From: Clavelina lepadiformis
Taxonomy: Eukaryota; Chordata; Ascidiacea; Aplousobranchia; Clavelinidae
DNA: 64,000 nucleotides
Direction of reading: 5' to 3'
Assembly (NCBI RefSeq): GCF_947623445.1
Contig: NC_135245.1
Coordinates: 18,421,501 to 18,485,500 of the forward strand
In this document: one piece after another, positions 35,487 to 49,066 of the stretch
Layout of the letters: each line of letters begins with the position of its first letter
Numbering within the stretch: position 1 is the first letter of the stretch
Position numbers and translations under genes: made by a program
The notes under the pieces: model-generated
Database searches by the model: none
Told to the model about the DNA's origin: nothing
What the model saw: only the letters and a program-made list of their open reading frames with translations

Positions 35487-38400
35487 GACCATTCATAAGC
35501 AACGAGGCGTGCCTGGTTTTAATTCAAAGGCATTTGTGTAATTTTTTGATATCAAGTGATTACACAAAGCCATATTTACACCCGAATGGATTACATAATC
35601 TTAATGTGATGGATAGCTGTTAAACGGCAGATTCAAACCAAACATGAAACGGCCGCGTTTGAGGCTAGGAACGAAGTTTACCAAAAGCATTGTCCTTCAT
35701 TAAATAGTAAAAGCTACCTCAGAACAGGCTCAGAAATGACCCACGACCTAAAATTGTTTCAAAGGATTTTTTTGAGATTAAAGCGGGTATCGGGGGGCTC
35801 GGAAATTCCGAGGAAATGAAAACGAAACGGGCACTCAAAGACCGAGTGAGACTGGGCACGTTATTTGTAAAAGTATCCAAGATAAAAGTCATCATATAAA
35901 CGCACCAGCACACACCCTTCCAAATAACTAGGTTTTGACATCATCGACTTATTTGGTTCGTGAAAAGGTTCGTGTTTGCTTGCCAAAACGATCTCGTTTT
36001 GCGGTTAGTTATTATGCATGTATTTTCTGTGTTCACGCTCTTGTGCAAATGCTTCCAAACTTAATGCACTCAAAACAATAAACAATTATTGACATAAATC
36101 CCATGAAATGCGAATGTGATTATAGTTACGCAAAATCCAAAGTTACAAGACACGCTTAACAACCGATTTGTATATAAACAATCGACGCTCTTTTTAGAAT
36201 TGTTGCTCCACAAACAAGCGAGAAAAATTATCGTATTTTGGGTGACTGAATACTTTGACACGTAGCCTTGTTTTGGGGCAACAAGTTAAAATGGGATAAT
36301 TTTATTTACTAAGCGGTGTAAAGGGGAATGCGAAAATACACTCACAGTGGGGCGAGTTTAGGTGATCGGCGAAAAAGTGCTGACTTTTAGGCTGAAGTAG
36401 GTGGCATTCCCAGGGTTGGACTAACGACAGCGTTCAGGTCTGAATCACAATAATCTGTAACACGACACCTGTGACTCAGAAAGCTCTACTTAACTCGTTT
36501 AAACAACGGAGGAAGGTCGTCCGATGGCATGCCATGTTAAAATCGAACGACTAATTACGAATCATAAGCAAAATAAACAGAATGTTTTGGTACATGTGTG
36601 ACTAGACAATATACTTTGTGACTAAATTCTTCTTAGCGAGTTCGCCTTTTCACTTTTCAAAACGTTTAAATTTTGTGAATAATCCGAGCTCATTTTAAAC
36701 CTTGTACGCTTTTAACCAGATTCTGGTGACATTTTATGGGTTACTGGCAATGCGACAACGTAATATATTGAGCATTGATACCACTCTGAGGTCAGTGCTA
36801 TTAAGTTACGCAACGATATTCATCAATTCGGGACCGCAAGCCTGGCTGACACTTAAAAATGATTTCTTACCCCGCAAAAGTTTTGTACCCAGAAAGCCGA
36901 AGTGGCAGGCTTACGACTTATGCATTTCCTCTCCAAATGCAGACGTGTAAAAATAACAACGGCGGACCCCAGCAATCCGACGCGTTTCACGTTTTTCTTT
37001 CGAATCGGATTGGGTTTTAATTGGACAGCTATTCGCGAAACTTTATCTGCGTCAAGTAGCTCGGAGATTTAATCCGCCCCCTCGCTCGTAGATTTTACGA
37101 TGACAGGATTTATTCCAAGAATTTCTGTTGATTCAAGAAAACGTCGACGACTGGTGACGATCTGATTGGCTTAAGTGAGACAAATCGTTTGTTCGTTCAC
37201 AGAGGGCATTGTTTGCTGATTAGGCGTCACCAATCTGCAATTGGGGATTGCTTTGCTTATGCAGTCAAAATAGTTTACAGATTCGCTTTCGTCACGATGG
37301 ATAAAGTCGTGCAGGAAATTATGAAATTTATGTTTTTCAGAAAAACATCTTCAAAATATGAAAGGATTTTTCTGATTCCGAGATGCGATAAATTTTTCAT
37401 CATCTTCAAAGCTTCAAGGTCAACGCGGATTTATTTTAAACCTCCCAATAAACGTTCCTATGATGAAACACCGCTTCATATATATTCATGTTAAATATTT
37501 ACTTTAAATTGACATCTAAAGACTTTTCTAATTTCACACAGGTGCCAAGACAGAGTGGTGACGAAAAGCAAGGTTTGGAATTTTGGCAAATGTTACGCGT
37601 GAATCTTTTTGATCCAGTTGACGCTTTCTCACGTTCCTTTTTCGATCTCGTCGATTAATGTGCTCCTATAGTGACGACAGGACTCCTTACGTAATTTGAT
37701 ACTAAGTCATCAAAACGAAATCAAACAAAAATTTCGTCCAGGAAAGAGAGATTTTGCTCTTCCAAATTCTATGATTTTTATCAACCATTAATCAAAGGCC
37801 GTCTAACAAAGCTTTATTTAACCAAGTGGAGGTTATATTTACACTATAGTATTCAATTTTGTATTTTCGTAAAGTCAACGAGCAAAATTTAAATGGTTGC
37901 CTTCAGGTTTGTGTGGTTTTGAAACAAATTCTTTCATGGTGAGTTGATTTATTATATCATGCCAAGTTTAGGTTTGTACAGACGCAGTAAAAATTCCACG
38001 AAATGTGCAAAGAAAATAATCGCAAAATACCTACGTCATTTCGTTAAAACTGCCGTAAATCGTAAACCCTGGTGGCATGTATTAGTTCACATTTAGCAAG
38101 CTGACATTTTATCCACTTGTCCATTTTATCTACTCTTATATTAACACAATGTTCGTCCTGATTCTATTTTGGTATCATATAATTATAATCGGTGGCATAT
38201 CTCGTCTGAGTTTTTCATCTGAAAGCAAGAAGTACGGCATTTGGTTTTAAATCCAGTCTGGTTTGAAGCAAGTTTACATTTTTTTATTTTTATCTTTCAT
38301 ATACGCTTTCTTTCAAAATGGTTTATGTTCCGCCACATTAAACCAAGCGTGGATCTCCGCACAAAAAATAGCTAAAAGTACAAATTCACTTCAAACGCCG

Positions 38401-39776
38401 CTGGCATCGCTTTAAAATGAAGCCTCAACGAAGTTCGGATGAAAACACTATATGCAAAAGTTACCAGCCATGCTTACGTCAACGTTTGACCCCACATTTT
38501 AAAAGGACGTCACTTCTACAACATGAGAAAATTGTTCGAATGATGACTTGTCGAGATTATTTTTCATGCTGACGAAGACGCACCTCGGTTGTATGCAGTG
38601 TTAGAAGCCTAGAAATACGTTTACGTTTGTTTGAAACCTCCAACTGGACAATAGAAATATATTTCACTTGATTAACGTTTATTTCATGTAATTTATTTTT
38701 TAAGTTTGCTTCTTGCGTTAGTGGTTTGATTAAACGCAAATTAAAAGGATAAAAAAACTAAAACGAATAAAATACCAAAGGTTTTTACAAAAATTGTGAC
38801 ATATACAAAATTTGCGTCGTTTAAAAAAAATTATGAAAAGTTACGGAGGCAGTAGGTCTTGTCTCACGCAAACACATTTAACCCAGGCCGTAAAAACAAC
38901 AGGACCGTAGTCACTCTTCGAAAATGACAATACGTGAGGAAGGACAGAAAGGATACGGGAAAAAGGTTCATAACCCCCGTATATACCCAGAGTGGGGCAT
39001 GGGCGCCCTTAAAGACTTCAGTTCGAAGATTAAAACCCACTCATTCACTGAGGGGTTGGCTTAGAGCATTTGGAACAAATAGGAACATTTTCATATATGG
39101 ATAAGTTTAGAAATAAAATGAAGAAGTTTTTTTAATTATTTACGCTTTTACGGGTAGAACGTTTAACCGAGTTCAGTGAAGCTTTGCATTTGTGTATTAT
39201 TATCATAAATATTTATTTTTTAAATTAAGGTTAACAAAAAAAGTATTCGATATAAGAGAAAAACCCATCCGCAATGAATTATTTTTCATGTGTAATCGAA
39301 TTGATAATTTCTGCCTCGATATTTGAAATCATAATATCAAAGTATAAGCAGTAAGATAGACCAAGGCGCTATATTAGTAATTTTTTCAAGCAATTTATAA
39401 AAAGTTAGACCAAGCGCGCAAACCTGAATGGTTTGTGTAATTCTACATGGTTAATCAGCATGTGCTTCGCAGGTGCTTCGTAAACCACGCGCATGGCAAA
39501 TTATGACAAAAAATACAAATCGAACGAAAGTTGTTAGTTTTAGAATAAAAACCCTCAACGAAAAATAACGCACCAGCTTTTAGTTTTGTAATGAAAACAT
39601 AAAAAACTCTTCAGGATAAAATTTTTTGAAAAATATATTTTTATTTCAGCTTTCCGAGTTCTTATTGAATTTCAGTCGTGTGTAAAAGATATTTGATATT
39701 CAAAAGGTATAGATTAGTTTTTCTCTTCTGACCAACAATTGAGTAGAGACCGGTATAAATTGGAAAAAGTCCAGCG
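35487..39776. other. Gene-free region upstream of Pax1/9
   Basis: About 4.3 kb without a recognised exon, tRNA or mobile element; frames at 36702-36950 and 37189-37494 match nothing I know. By position it should include the Pax1/9 promoter and some of its control sequences, but I cannot name specific sites from sequence alone. Confidence 0.45.
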
Positions 39777-42700
39777 ATGATTAACATGCAAGTCCCAACC
39801 CAGACCCAACAGGTGACATTCAGTTCCCCGCTGCAGAATCCTGGAATGGTTTCAATAATGCCAACCTCCGCAGGAAACAACAGTGAGTAGCATCTTAGTC
39901 ATTTTTGCTTTCAAAACTGAAAACTGTTTGTTTGTTTGTTTGTTGGTATGTATGTATGTATGTATGTATGTATGTATTATACTTTAAGTTTAATTTGTAT
40001 CTGAATGTTGGAGTTACCAATGTCATAAATTGGATTAATGAGAGCTTGATGTGAATAGTTATTTAATTAATTAGCTAACTAAACTAAAAAATTTGTATAA
40101 ATCGCGCATCTGCCTTTTCATGAAGAGAGTTTATAAAATTCACTGTATAAATAAAAGTTAAAGCGCGTTTTCGTTTCACCAAAACGACAAATACGGCTTT
40201 GATCATCCCATAAACTATCTTTCGTAGATTGAGACAAGGAAAACAAAGAGCCTTGTGTTGTCATAATGTCTTATTGTCCAAATTTGCTGGAATCACGTCG
40301 TAATTCTAAGCAAAGACTGGATAAATGCGTCCACTGAAACAATTGTTTTTACATCTAATTCTGAAAACAACGCAATACGATACATCATGCGAACTGCTGT
40401 TGGTTTTATAAATATGGATGGTCATTAAGGAATGAGCGTAACTCGCGCTTATCGACCGGAGTAACATTAGAAAACAATTAATCAACACTAAACCCAATAA
40501 TATCTAAAGATGTTATCGGTATATGAACTCTGTTGAACGTCGGCAAACATTACTTATCTCAGCGATTTATTCAGAAGCAGTATATAAGCTACTGCTAAAA
40601 AATAGAAAAGTTTGTGAATAGACAGAGTTGGAGTTGGAACATCAGTGTTTGCTATACCCTGAATTTTGTTTAGTATCAATTGGTTTGTTTTGAAGTGGAT
40701 TAAAGAATATTTAACTTATAAAATCCACTCAAACTCGCTTTTATTATTTTAGCGACCATCGAAATGATTTTGGGCGGCGCGAGTGACTTGTTTTTATTTG
40801 AAAAGCGAAATAGGGGAGGGCGGGCTTTTGTGTGAAACGGTTTTGATCGGTGTCAAATGCGAAAACAAAGCAAGAGTGTCATTGAATAGGACAAAAGCCT
40901 GGTACCTGGCCGCAGATACGTGAAGACGGTTGAGAGAACGAGAGCATTTCTCGCACGGATCGAACAGAAATTAAAAGTTTCGTTTTTTCCGGTAATTAAA
41001 AATAATTTACAAAGAATTTGCGTCAAACACCAGATAAAAGCAAAGGTCATGTGTACTTTGTTCTTGAAGCAAAAGACCTTGGCAATTGACAGCAACAGTC
41101 ACAGAAAAAAGGAAGTTAAAGATGCAAACATGCAAAAACGTATAAAAGACATGCTTTTTGCAAGCTTAGAAATAAAATGAGTCGATGCATTTGTACCGTT
41201 TGTAATGTTCGTCAAAATAATAGGACGATGGAGCTGTGCAGGAAGAGCTGGAAATTTTTAATAAGCACAGAAGAGAATTTTTGTTTGCTATCGTTTGAAT
41301 CACTAAGAGCATTTCATGTAAAATTACAGAAGAAATTTTTTGTAAAGTTGAGCTTTACATTTTGAAATGTTATCCTGCTTACGAACAACCGTGGGATTAG
41401 AAGCAGCCTCCCTCACCTCGGCAGAGCGCCTGTCACTTAGCAGGCTTCACGCCAAGCAAAAAGAAGTTTTAGGTACAACAGCAGTAACACTTAACACCTA
41501 TGAAACGTTAATTGCATGGGACATGACATTTGCTTATTTTTGCTCTTAGATAAGTTTTTTCTTTATCTTGTGTAAAGATTTGATGCTGAAAACGTGGATT
41601 GGAATCTTTGAGTTTTATTTTCGTTTTAATTGCGTCGAAATGTTGCGCCGCTAATTACAGTGAAATCGATTAAGGCGTAACGACTTGTACCAAGCCCTCA
41701 AAAGTGAGGAAGTTTAACTTAAGTGTAGTCAACGGGACGATATAGTTTATTTTGCGGTAAAGCAGTGCTTAATTTGCCGCGTACTTTGTGATTCTTTGTG
41801 AGCTTTCGCCATTTTGAAACAACACTGAAAAATATATTATCCAACCATATTAGAAGAGCTTATTATGTTTTTTAAGCAGTAAGCAAATTTTTAATAGCTA
41901 TACTTTTTTCGCTGTTTTTTGTTTTTGCTCTCTTTTGACCCCTGTAACAACAAATTCTTTTTATTTCTTTTTTATGTTTCCCTTGTGATGTCACAATGAA
42001 CACGTCCAGATCAAACATTTGGAGAAGTGAATCAGCTTGGCGGAGTTTTCGTCAACGGTCGCCCCCTACCAAACGCCATCCGGGTTCGAATTATTGAGTT
42101 AGCCCAACTCGGGATACGACCCTGTGACATCAGTAGACAATTGCGGGTCTCCCACGGCTGTGTGAGCAAGATCCTGGCTCGTTACAACGAGACTGGGTCT
42201 ATTCTACCTGGGGCCATCGGTGGAAGCAAACCGAGGGTGACCACCCCGGGTGTGGTGCAAGCCATAAAAGAATATAAGGTTCGGGATCCGGGAATATTCG
42301 CGTGGGAGATTCGAGATCGGTTGTTGAGCGACTCCATATGTGACAAGTACAATGTGCCGTCCGTGAGCTCGATCAGCCGGATTTTAAGGAACAAAATTGG
42401 CAACGTTTTGCATCCCCACAACCCCCTAAACCCCAACTACGTACCCTCGTCGAATGGACAGAACGAAAACCCAAACACAACCCAAACGAACACGATGCGC
42501 TCAAGCGTCTACAACAGCCCAATCTATAACCCCTACGTGGTCCCACCTGGTACCAAGCCCACTATTCCCAATTGCACGTCCACGCTGCGCAACCCAGCGG
42601 TGGGACATTTCTCCTACTCGCATTCCGTGACAGAAATCCTGGGATTTCCGCGATTTGACCAATCACACATGAGCCAAGGTGAGTAGAAGTTTCTATTAAA

Positions 42701-45700
42701 ATTGGTTTACCATTTGATAGCGCTAATTAATTATTAACTGCTATATCTGGCTGCACATCTTATGGAGCTGCGTATTGTAGATCCTATTATATAGCAATTT
42801 TCTTTGTTTTGGACGGTTGCGGCCACAGTGAAAATGGCTGTACGCTTCCAAGAGATTTCATTCGCAAGCAAAAAAAATATGATGTACGCAGCACATATAA
42901 GAATATAGCAATATACACCATTACGTCACGTACGACACAGGGCGTGAAAAAACCGGTTCAGTGTGACAAGGACGCATTGCTGTAATTATTTTGTCAACTC
43001 ACGTTAAGAAGAAGCAACGAAAGAGACATTCACTGCAAAAGAATGCAACCGCTCGTTGCACTCTCCTCAATTATTACAGAGAGGATTGTCCGCCTAAATT
43101 AGCCTTGAAAAGTGTACATAGTGTTGTCATGCTTAACTGAAACTTGCGCGCACTCCCAAGTAACGGCTTCCTTTGTGCGCAAACCTATAACGAGATTCCA
43201 AGAACCTTGGCTATAATTATTGAAAGGAGTGACATTGAAATAGCCACCTCAAACATATTGTTTTTATCCAAATCTTGAGAATCACAAAGCACTAATTTCG
43301 GCAGCTGCTAAAATAGCGAGTTAAAAGCATAGAATACACTACAACTTGCGATACAAGACAGTAGAAATAAAATTTCATTCAAAACTAAGAACATAGAGTC
43401 ATGGTGACAAGCAGGCTTACATATTTGGGAAATTTCTTTGAATAAACGTTACGGCCTGCACGCATCTGAAGAGCTATCGACATGCTTCCAACGGACTAGT
43501 GCTCGCACTGGGTTATATTTCCACATATGTCATTTGGGCAGTAAATTTAGAAGCTATCTTGAGATATAGCAGTCGTAATAGAAGCTTGCATTCGGACGAC
43601 TCGCACCTGAGTAAGATTCTGTTTCAATGACACTTGGTCGCTGATCACGAAACAAACAGATTTTGCAGCACTTCGATTTTCAATCGCCGTAAAATACATT
43701 CCTATGTAGACTGTCGACGCCTAATGGCTGTCTAAGAAACGATGGTCTTGTTTTGCGATCATGCATGATGTAACGTACGTAAAAGTTTTGTGGATTTGCT
43801 ATAGTGCATCGACAACGAAAACTCCACGATTTGTCGCAGCCGAGTTTGGCAGAATGTCGACAAAGTTAACGCAATATGTTTCTAACCGCCATTTTGTCCG
43901 CTGTTACTTCTCTAATTTAGCCGGTTTACAACGGTACGCAATACTACGTCATGCATGGGAGTGAAACCGCCACGGCTGCTTAGAAACGCGATAAAAGGCG
44001 TAACTTGACATAGCGTGAAATGGCCAGCATAGTAAACAATATGTTTGGAAATACACGCATATACGCACGTGTTGCACATGCATGCAAAGGATGCGAACCA
44101 GACACAACTTAAAACAAATCTCCTGGAACTCGGCGAAATGTAAAAATACATGGGCAGTTGCTAGGGCCGACTAGAAACTAAAAAACTGAATGAAATTGCG
44201 TTGTAAGTTACTTAACCTACTTTTCTTTTCTTCAGCTGGGAGTCACACGAATCCCGTCCCGTTAGACAGCGGAGGCAACTACCACCATCAGTTGGTGCCC
44301 GTGTCCGTGCCGCACATGATCCCTAAAATCGAGGAATGGAACGGAGTGACTGCGTACGGAGTCACGCCACCCAGTCAAGTGACTTCGGTAAACTTATGTG
44401 ATCTGGGCAAAAATTCACCCGACAATCGACCCAACGTGACTAATCTGCAATCAACTGCCAATGAGGTAACGATCGACGACCGTACATCTTTAACGTCTGC
44501 GGTATATACGGTTACGGTTTATGCGGTGTCGGGAAGTACATCAAACAACCGATTAAAAAATCCAAAATTATGTTGCTGTACGGGTTTTCATACATATCAG
44601 TTTTGTTTGTTAAAACGTTATGTGATTTCTATTTATCAGATTAGACCCATTCAGCAGCCCGCTCCTCAGTACGCTACGTCATCAACAAATCAAGCATTTA
44701 TGCCGACGCATGCCCCAGTAATACAACCTTCAACTGCACCATACCCGACTTCAGCCTACATGCCGCCGTACGGTCACCCAAGTGCGTGGCCGCAGCAGCA
44801 TGTCGGTATACCGCATCCAGCAGCTATAAACGGTGTGGAAAACAACGGCATGATGCTTCCAACGCATCATTCGGTAACTCAAAATGGCGGGACATACCTT
44901 TCACCTTATGCCGCAATTAAGCAGTCTGATCCCACTCATGCCGCAAATGGTGAGTAAATGAGTTAAATTAAGCTAAATTGCATCGGTAGTTGTACAAGAG
45001 AAATATTTTAGCACACCTGTTGACCAAAATTCCAATATTGCCATACGAGTCAGTTTACTACTGACGATTCAAGCGTTTTTACTCAAGTAAGCATAAAAAG
45101 TTATACTTAAGCCACTGGTAGGCCTATGAAGGCATGAAACCACCCACAAGTTTATCACGGGCGGGGTAGGCACAGTTATGATTCTTGCATCGTAATACTT
45201 AGGCCTATTACTTACCGTACCGTACTGAATGATAAGAATCCAATTTTAAAGCCGGCTGGGTAACAAAACGCACTTCATATAAATACATGCCTAACCTGCA
45301 ACTTTACTCTTGTTGTCAACAAGTATAACCAATACGATATTCTGTTCCTTAAGCATTTGAATTCTCAACACAACTTCTTATAAACATGCTAGGAACTAGA
45401 ATGTTTTTTCGAAACATAGTGACCATAAATTCCCCTATTTTAAAACTAGTATTACTGCCCATAAAGATGTAACAACTACAATATCTAATCGATATCTATT
45501 TTAATTAAACTTTTTACAACCCTCTAGAGCATACGTGTCAAACTCCCGGCCCGCTTGACAATAAAACTTGGCCCGCAATGCTATTTTATACATTGAGCTA
45601 TTTCCGGCCCTCGAGATCATTGTACAATATAACTTATTTTTTTCAAGCAAGAAACAAGATTATTACAAATCGCACAATACAGCAGCACAACAGTTGCCCC

Positions 45701-46199
45701 ATCATACGATAGAACAAATCGATTTATTCTATCGCTTAATTGTAATCTGGGCTGCTGTTTTATTTATTGTTTGTTAATTCTTTAATGCTTTTGCAAGGAG
45801 ATGAATGAAACATAATGATGTAAGAGAAGAATAATCAAAAATAACCCAGTCAAAAATCGTCAAAAACATCAAAAATTTGTTGTTGTTTCGCTACCTGTTC
45901 CAATTCATGTACTCGTGTCATGAAACGTTCAATCAAGTTTTATCCTTACGGTCCTCGACTTTAAATAAGTTTTGAGTTTTGGCCCCTGGTGCGATTGACT
46001 TTGACACCCCTGCTCTAGAGTCTAGATTTTGGATTTACATTTTTAAATTAATTTTTAAAATTAAATTATTATTATTGGCCAATTTTTTTGCTTAATTTGA
46101 TATTAATATCTCATTTTATTAATAGGGGAAGGAAAAGTAAACGGAAATAAGTCGTCAATAGAACCCAGAAACCAAGCACAAACTGCATCAGCGTCATAA
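39777..46199 (+). CDS. Pax1/9: Pax1/9 paired-domain transcription factor
   Basis: Exons: 39777-39882, 42010-42678, 44236-44465, 44640-44949, 46126-46199; about 462 codons with all frames in register. Exon 1 gives 35 residues (starting MINMQVPTQ, Gln/Pro-rich), preceded by an in-frame stop; its GTGAGT donor and phase 1 fit exon 2. Exon 2 carries the whole paired domain from [18 protein letters not shown] through [18 protein letters not shown] and [14 protein letters not shown] to [13 protein letters not shown], which match the Pax1/9 class. The octapeptide-like HSVTEILGF follows (human PAX9: HSVTDILGI) and there is no homeodomain, as in Pax1 and Pax9. Exon 3 has KIEEWNGV, like the KVEEW of vertebrates; the C-terminus ends QTASAS*. 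Pax1/9 is a DNA-binding regulator of pharyngeal pouch and gill-slit endoderm. The 174-bp gap 44466-44639 is in frame without stops, so intron retention would also give a protein. Confidence 0.96.
39945..39976. repeat. GTAT microsatellite
   Basis: About eight tetramer repeats preceded by a short GTTT run, in the first intron of Pax1/9. Confidence 0.9.
45530..46012. mobile_element. hAT-like non-autonomous element in the last Pax1/9 intron
   Basis: Left end CATACGTGTCAAACTC; reverse-complemented right end CAGGGGTGTCAAAGTC, the classic Charlie-type hAT terminus. A perfect 8-bp target duplication, CTCTAGAG, flanks it (45522-45529, 46013-46020). No transposase. Confidence 0.9.
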
Positions 46200-49066
46200 A
46201 TTTGCTTACGAAGCTCGGCTTCTAAGACAAACTGAAAGACCGGAAAAGAATTTCTGGCATGATTAAAGATGCTGAGTCTAGGTGGTATTCGGATGGACAC
46301 GGTTGATGAGCGCTTTTGCAAGGTCTCAGAAAGCTTTACGGTATGTCTGCTACGAGCTCGACCAGTTGGAGCATAGAGAAAAACATCATAGATATTTTTG
46401 CGGAGGCAAACGTTTTGTTCCATTATTTTGCTTCGAACGCCTTATATGTTGCCAGTTTTTTATTAGCCGCTTTAATTTTTTGGTTTTGCATACTGCCAAC
46501 GCCTTATAAGAGGAGCCATACATTAGCCATGAACAGTAAAACATACATATGCGTTGCCTCCTTTATAGTGCCATTGTTTTTTTAAAAAAACCTGCACATA
46601 ATGGTTTCTTCAAACCGTAGAAAACAAAAAGTTGCCTTGCGTGAATTTTATTTTGTTATGTGTATTCTTTTTTTATGTGCTTTTGTAGTCATGTTGATAA
46701 ATGCCTTAATCGTACAAGACCTTATTAGTTCAAACTAACACCTGTTTTATATTTTCTTTTAACCTCTTACATGTACGAAGTATATAGGATGCATGTACCT
46801 GCTTCGCTGTCTTTCTTTGTTGTAAACCTGATTTTTCCTTCAGTGTGGGTCGGTATTTACTATTAAGTGCAAATATTAAGCCATGTGCCTACTATGTATT
46901 GAATAAAATATCTGATAAATTTGTGTGTCGGTCTCCCGGTTCAGTAGGTTCCTCAATTTTTGGAGGAGATTACGATCCCCGAGATAGCACATTTAATCTC
47001 GGGATAATTCGACAAATCACTCAAGGCGGGAATCCGGCATGATAAAAACAAATAAAGTTCTTGAAAAAAAAAACAACACAACAAACCAAACCATCAGTAG
47101 CAGCGTGCCAGCAGATAGGCTGTTGTTTTAACCAAGAAAAACAGAAAGTGCTCCCCGAACCGACGTTGTCTTAAAGCCGACGTTTTTGGGGAAATCGGCC
47201 TAAAATTCTATTCCGTTTAAAATGGAAAAATCCGTCAAAATAAATTCGCGCGGCAATCAATATATCAGTTGCGCCATTGTCCATGGATGCCGTTAAAAGC
47301 TCGGAGAAGATTGTCTAATCCAAATAAAGTCGGCAAAACACGACATCCACCCGTTTGTTATTTTTCTACGGTGCCGAAAAGAATCGTTTTAAAGCAACCT
47401 TGTTTTTCTAGGCGCGCCTAACGTCATAACGTTTCAGGCCGCCTTCATCTCGCGGCACGAATATTTGTGGATCGGAATTTTGCATATATGACGTAATCAC
47501 GTAAGTAAATTTCCCGGCAAGGCGAACATTCTTCAAAAAAAGGAGAAGCATATCTGTCGAAAACGTGCCTGTGGCCATTCAATCGACATTTTACGCTCAA
47601 GTTCCTCGATAACTTATTTTCCGATTAGCTTTGATAAATTAACTCCAAGCATGCGAGATAAACAGTCAAATAACGTACCACGTGGAAACTTGATTTAATG
47701 CAACGGAATCAATCCTTGTAAGATCAATAACAAGCTTTTATTGATGGATACTTGAAAAATTTTTTTCATGTTTTCCCCATGTGTGCCGGCCATTGCTTAA
47801 AAAATTTAAATTTCAAAACTATCTATCTGTAACAATATTAACAATGCATAGACAACCAAATAATCATATTATAACCACACAACACATAATTGTGACTAAA
47901 AACGTTTTTATTGGATTTCCTACGCATTAAAAAATTGCAAAAGCACTGACTACCACTTTCAAGCGCCCACGGATTTAAAAGAAAAAACAGGTAAAGGATT
48001 AAGGAAATAGAATAATAATAATGAATACCAGAAAAACGCTGAATTAATAGGCAATGCCAGTTAAAAGTGGTTTAAGAAATCAAAACAGCGGCTAACCAAA
48101 CTCTACAAATAGCGCGCATGGAAAGTATTCTATAAATAAAACAATTCACTAAATTGGCACAGACTTCACAAATTAATACCGAACACGCAAATAGTGCAAG
48201 AAAAATATCACGAAAACTTGCCGTTCAATGACTTTACCTTTTGCACGTTCACAAACCGTTTTGAAATCTGTAAGGAACTTCGCCAAAAATTCAACTGCAC
48301 GTAATAGCTGGAAACAAGCGAAAAGACGGATTGCACATAGATACCTTAATTGCGTGAACAAGTCGATAGCTAGGGTGCACAAATCTCTCACTTTCTGGTG
48401 AACTGCTGGGGAAATAGTACACACAGTTGTCAAAAAGAAAGACGTGTATAGGTATAACATAGCGGGTTAAAAACCAATAAAAAAAAACTAAAGGTGTTCA
48501 GCAGTTCAAAATAATGCTATAAATATTTTCTGACAGTAACATGCAACAAATGATTTTCAAAAGTTTTTAAAAATACGCGCGGCAAAAACACGTCTCATGA
48601 TTAAAATTCAAACAACGTAACTAAACACATAACAAACGATTGCAAGTGAAATCTTATTAACTAAAAACTGAAGCTCTTTTCGCAAGAGTCCAATAGGTAC
48701 ATGCGTATAAATTGCTTTTAACTGTGACAACTTGTAAACGACGCCAAAGCACTAAGTGAGCTAGAATGACTTGTGACGCGGGTCACTTCTCTAAGCTAGA
48801 CGACATGCGAGCATAGTACGTTTAGAGGAAGAAGTACCATCGATATTGAAAACGACATAAAAGTGTGAACGTGACGGTATCAGTGAACCTAATGGATTAT
48901 TTCATAACTTGGCATGATTTAGTGTCAAATTTGATAAAAAAAATAAAATAAAATTCTTGTGAATGGGCTTAAGTAGAAGCTTGCAAACACAGATTGTGGA
49001 ATGTAGTGTCATGGAGAAGACTTCTGACAGAAAGTGGTCGTAAGAGCAACCAAGGAGATGTGGAAC
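46200..49066. other. Interval between the convergent Pax1/9 and slc25A21 genes
   Basis: Holds both 3' untranslated regions. An AATAAA near 47050, followed by an A-run, may end the Pax1/9 transcript. No third gene is recognised. Frames on both strands at 46103-46585 and a minus frame at 48173-48460 have no family resemblance. Confidence 0.5.

Noticed and set aside
39662-39880. Minus-strand frame of 72 codons with a membrane-segment-like stretch, at first taken for the last exon of a tetraspan protein
   Set aside because: It is antisense to the first coding exon of Pax1/9, which has a matching splice phase, a strong donor and an upstream stop. No other exon of a membrane protein is nearby.
46103-46423. 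106-codon minus-strand frame between Pax1/9 and slc25A21
   Set aside because: Overlaps the last Pax1/9 exon in antisense and continues into its 3' untranslated region; no family match.
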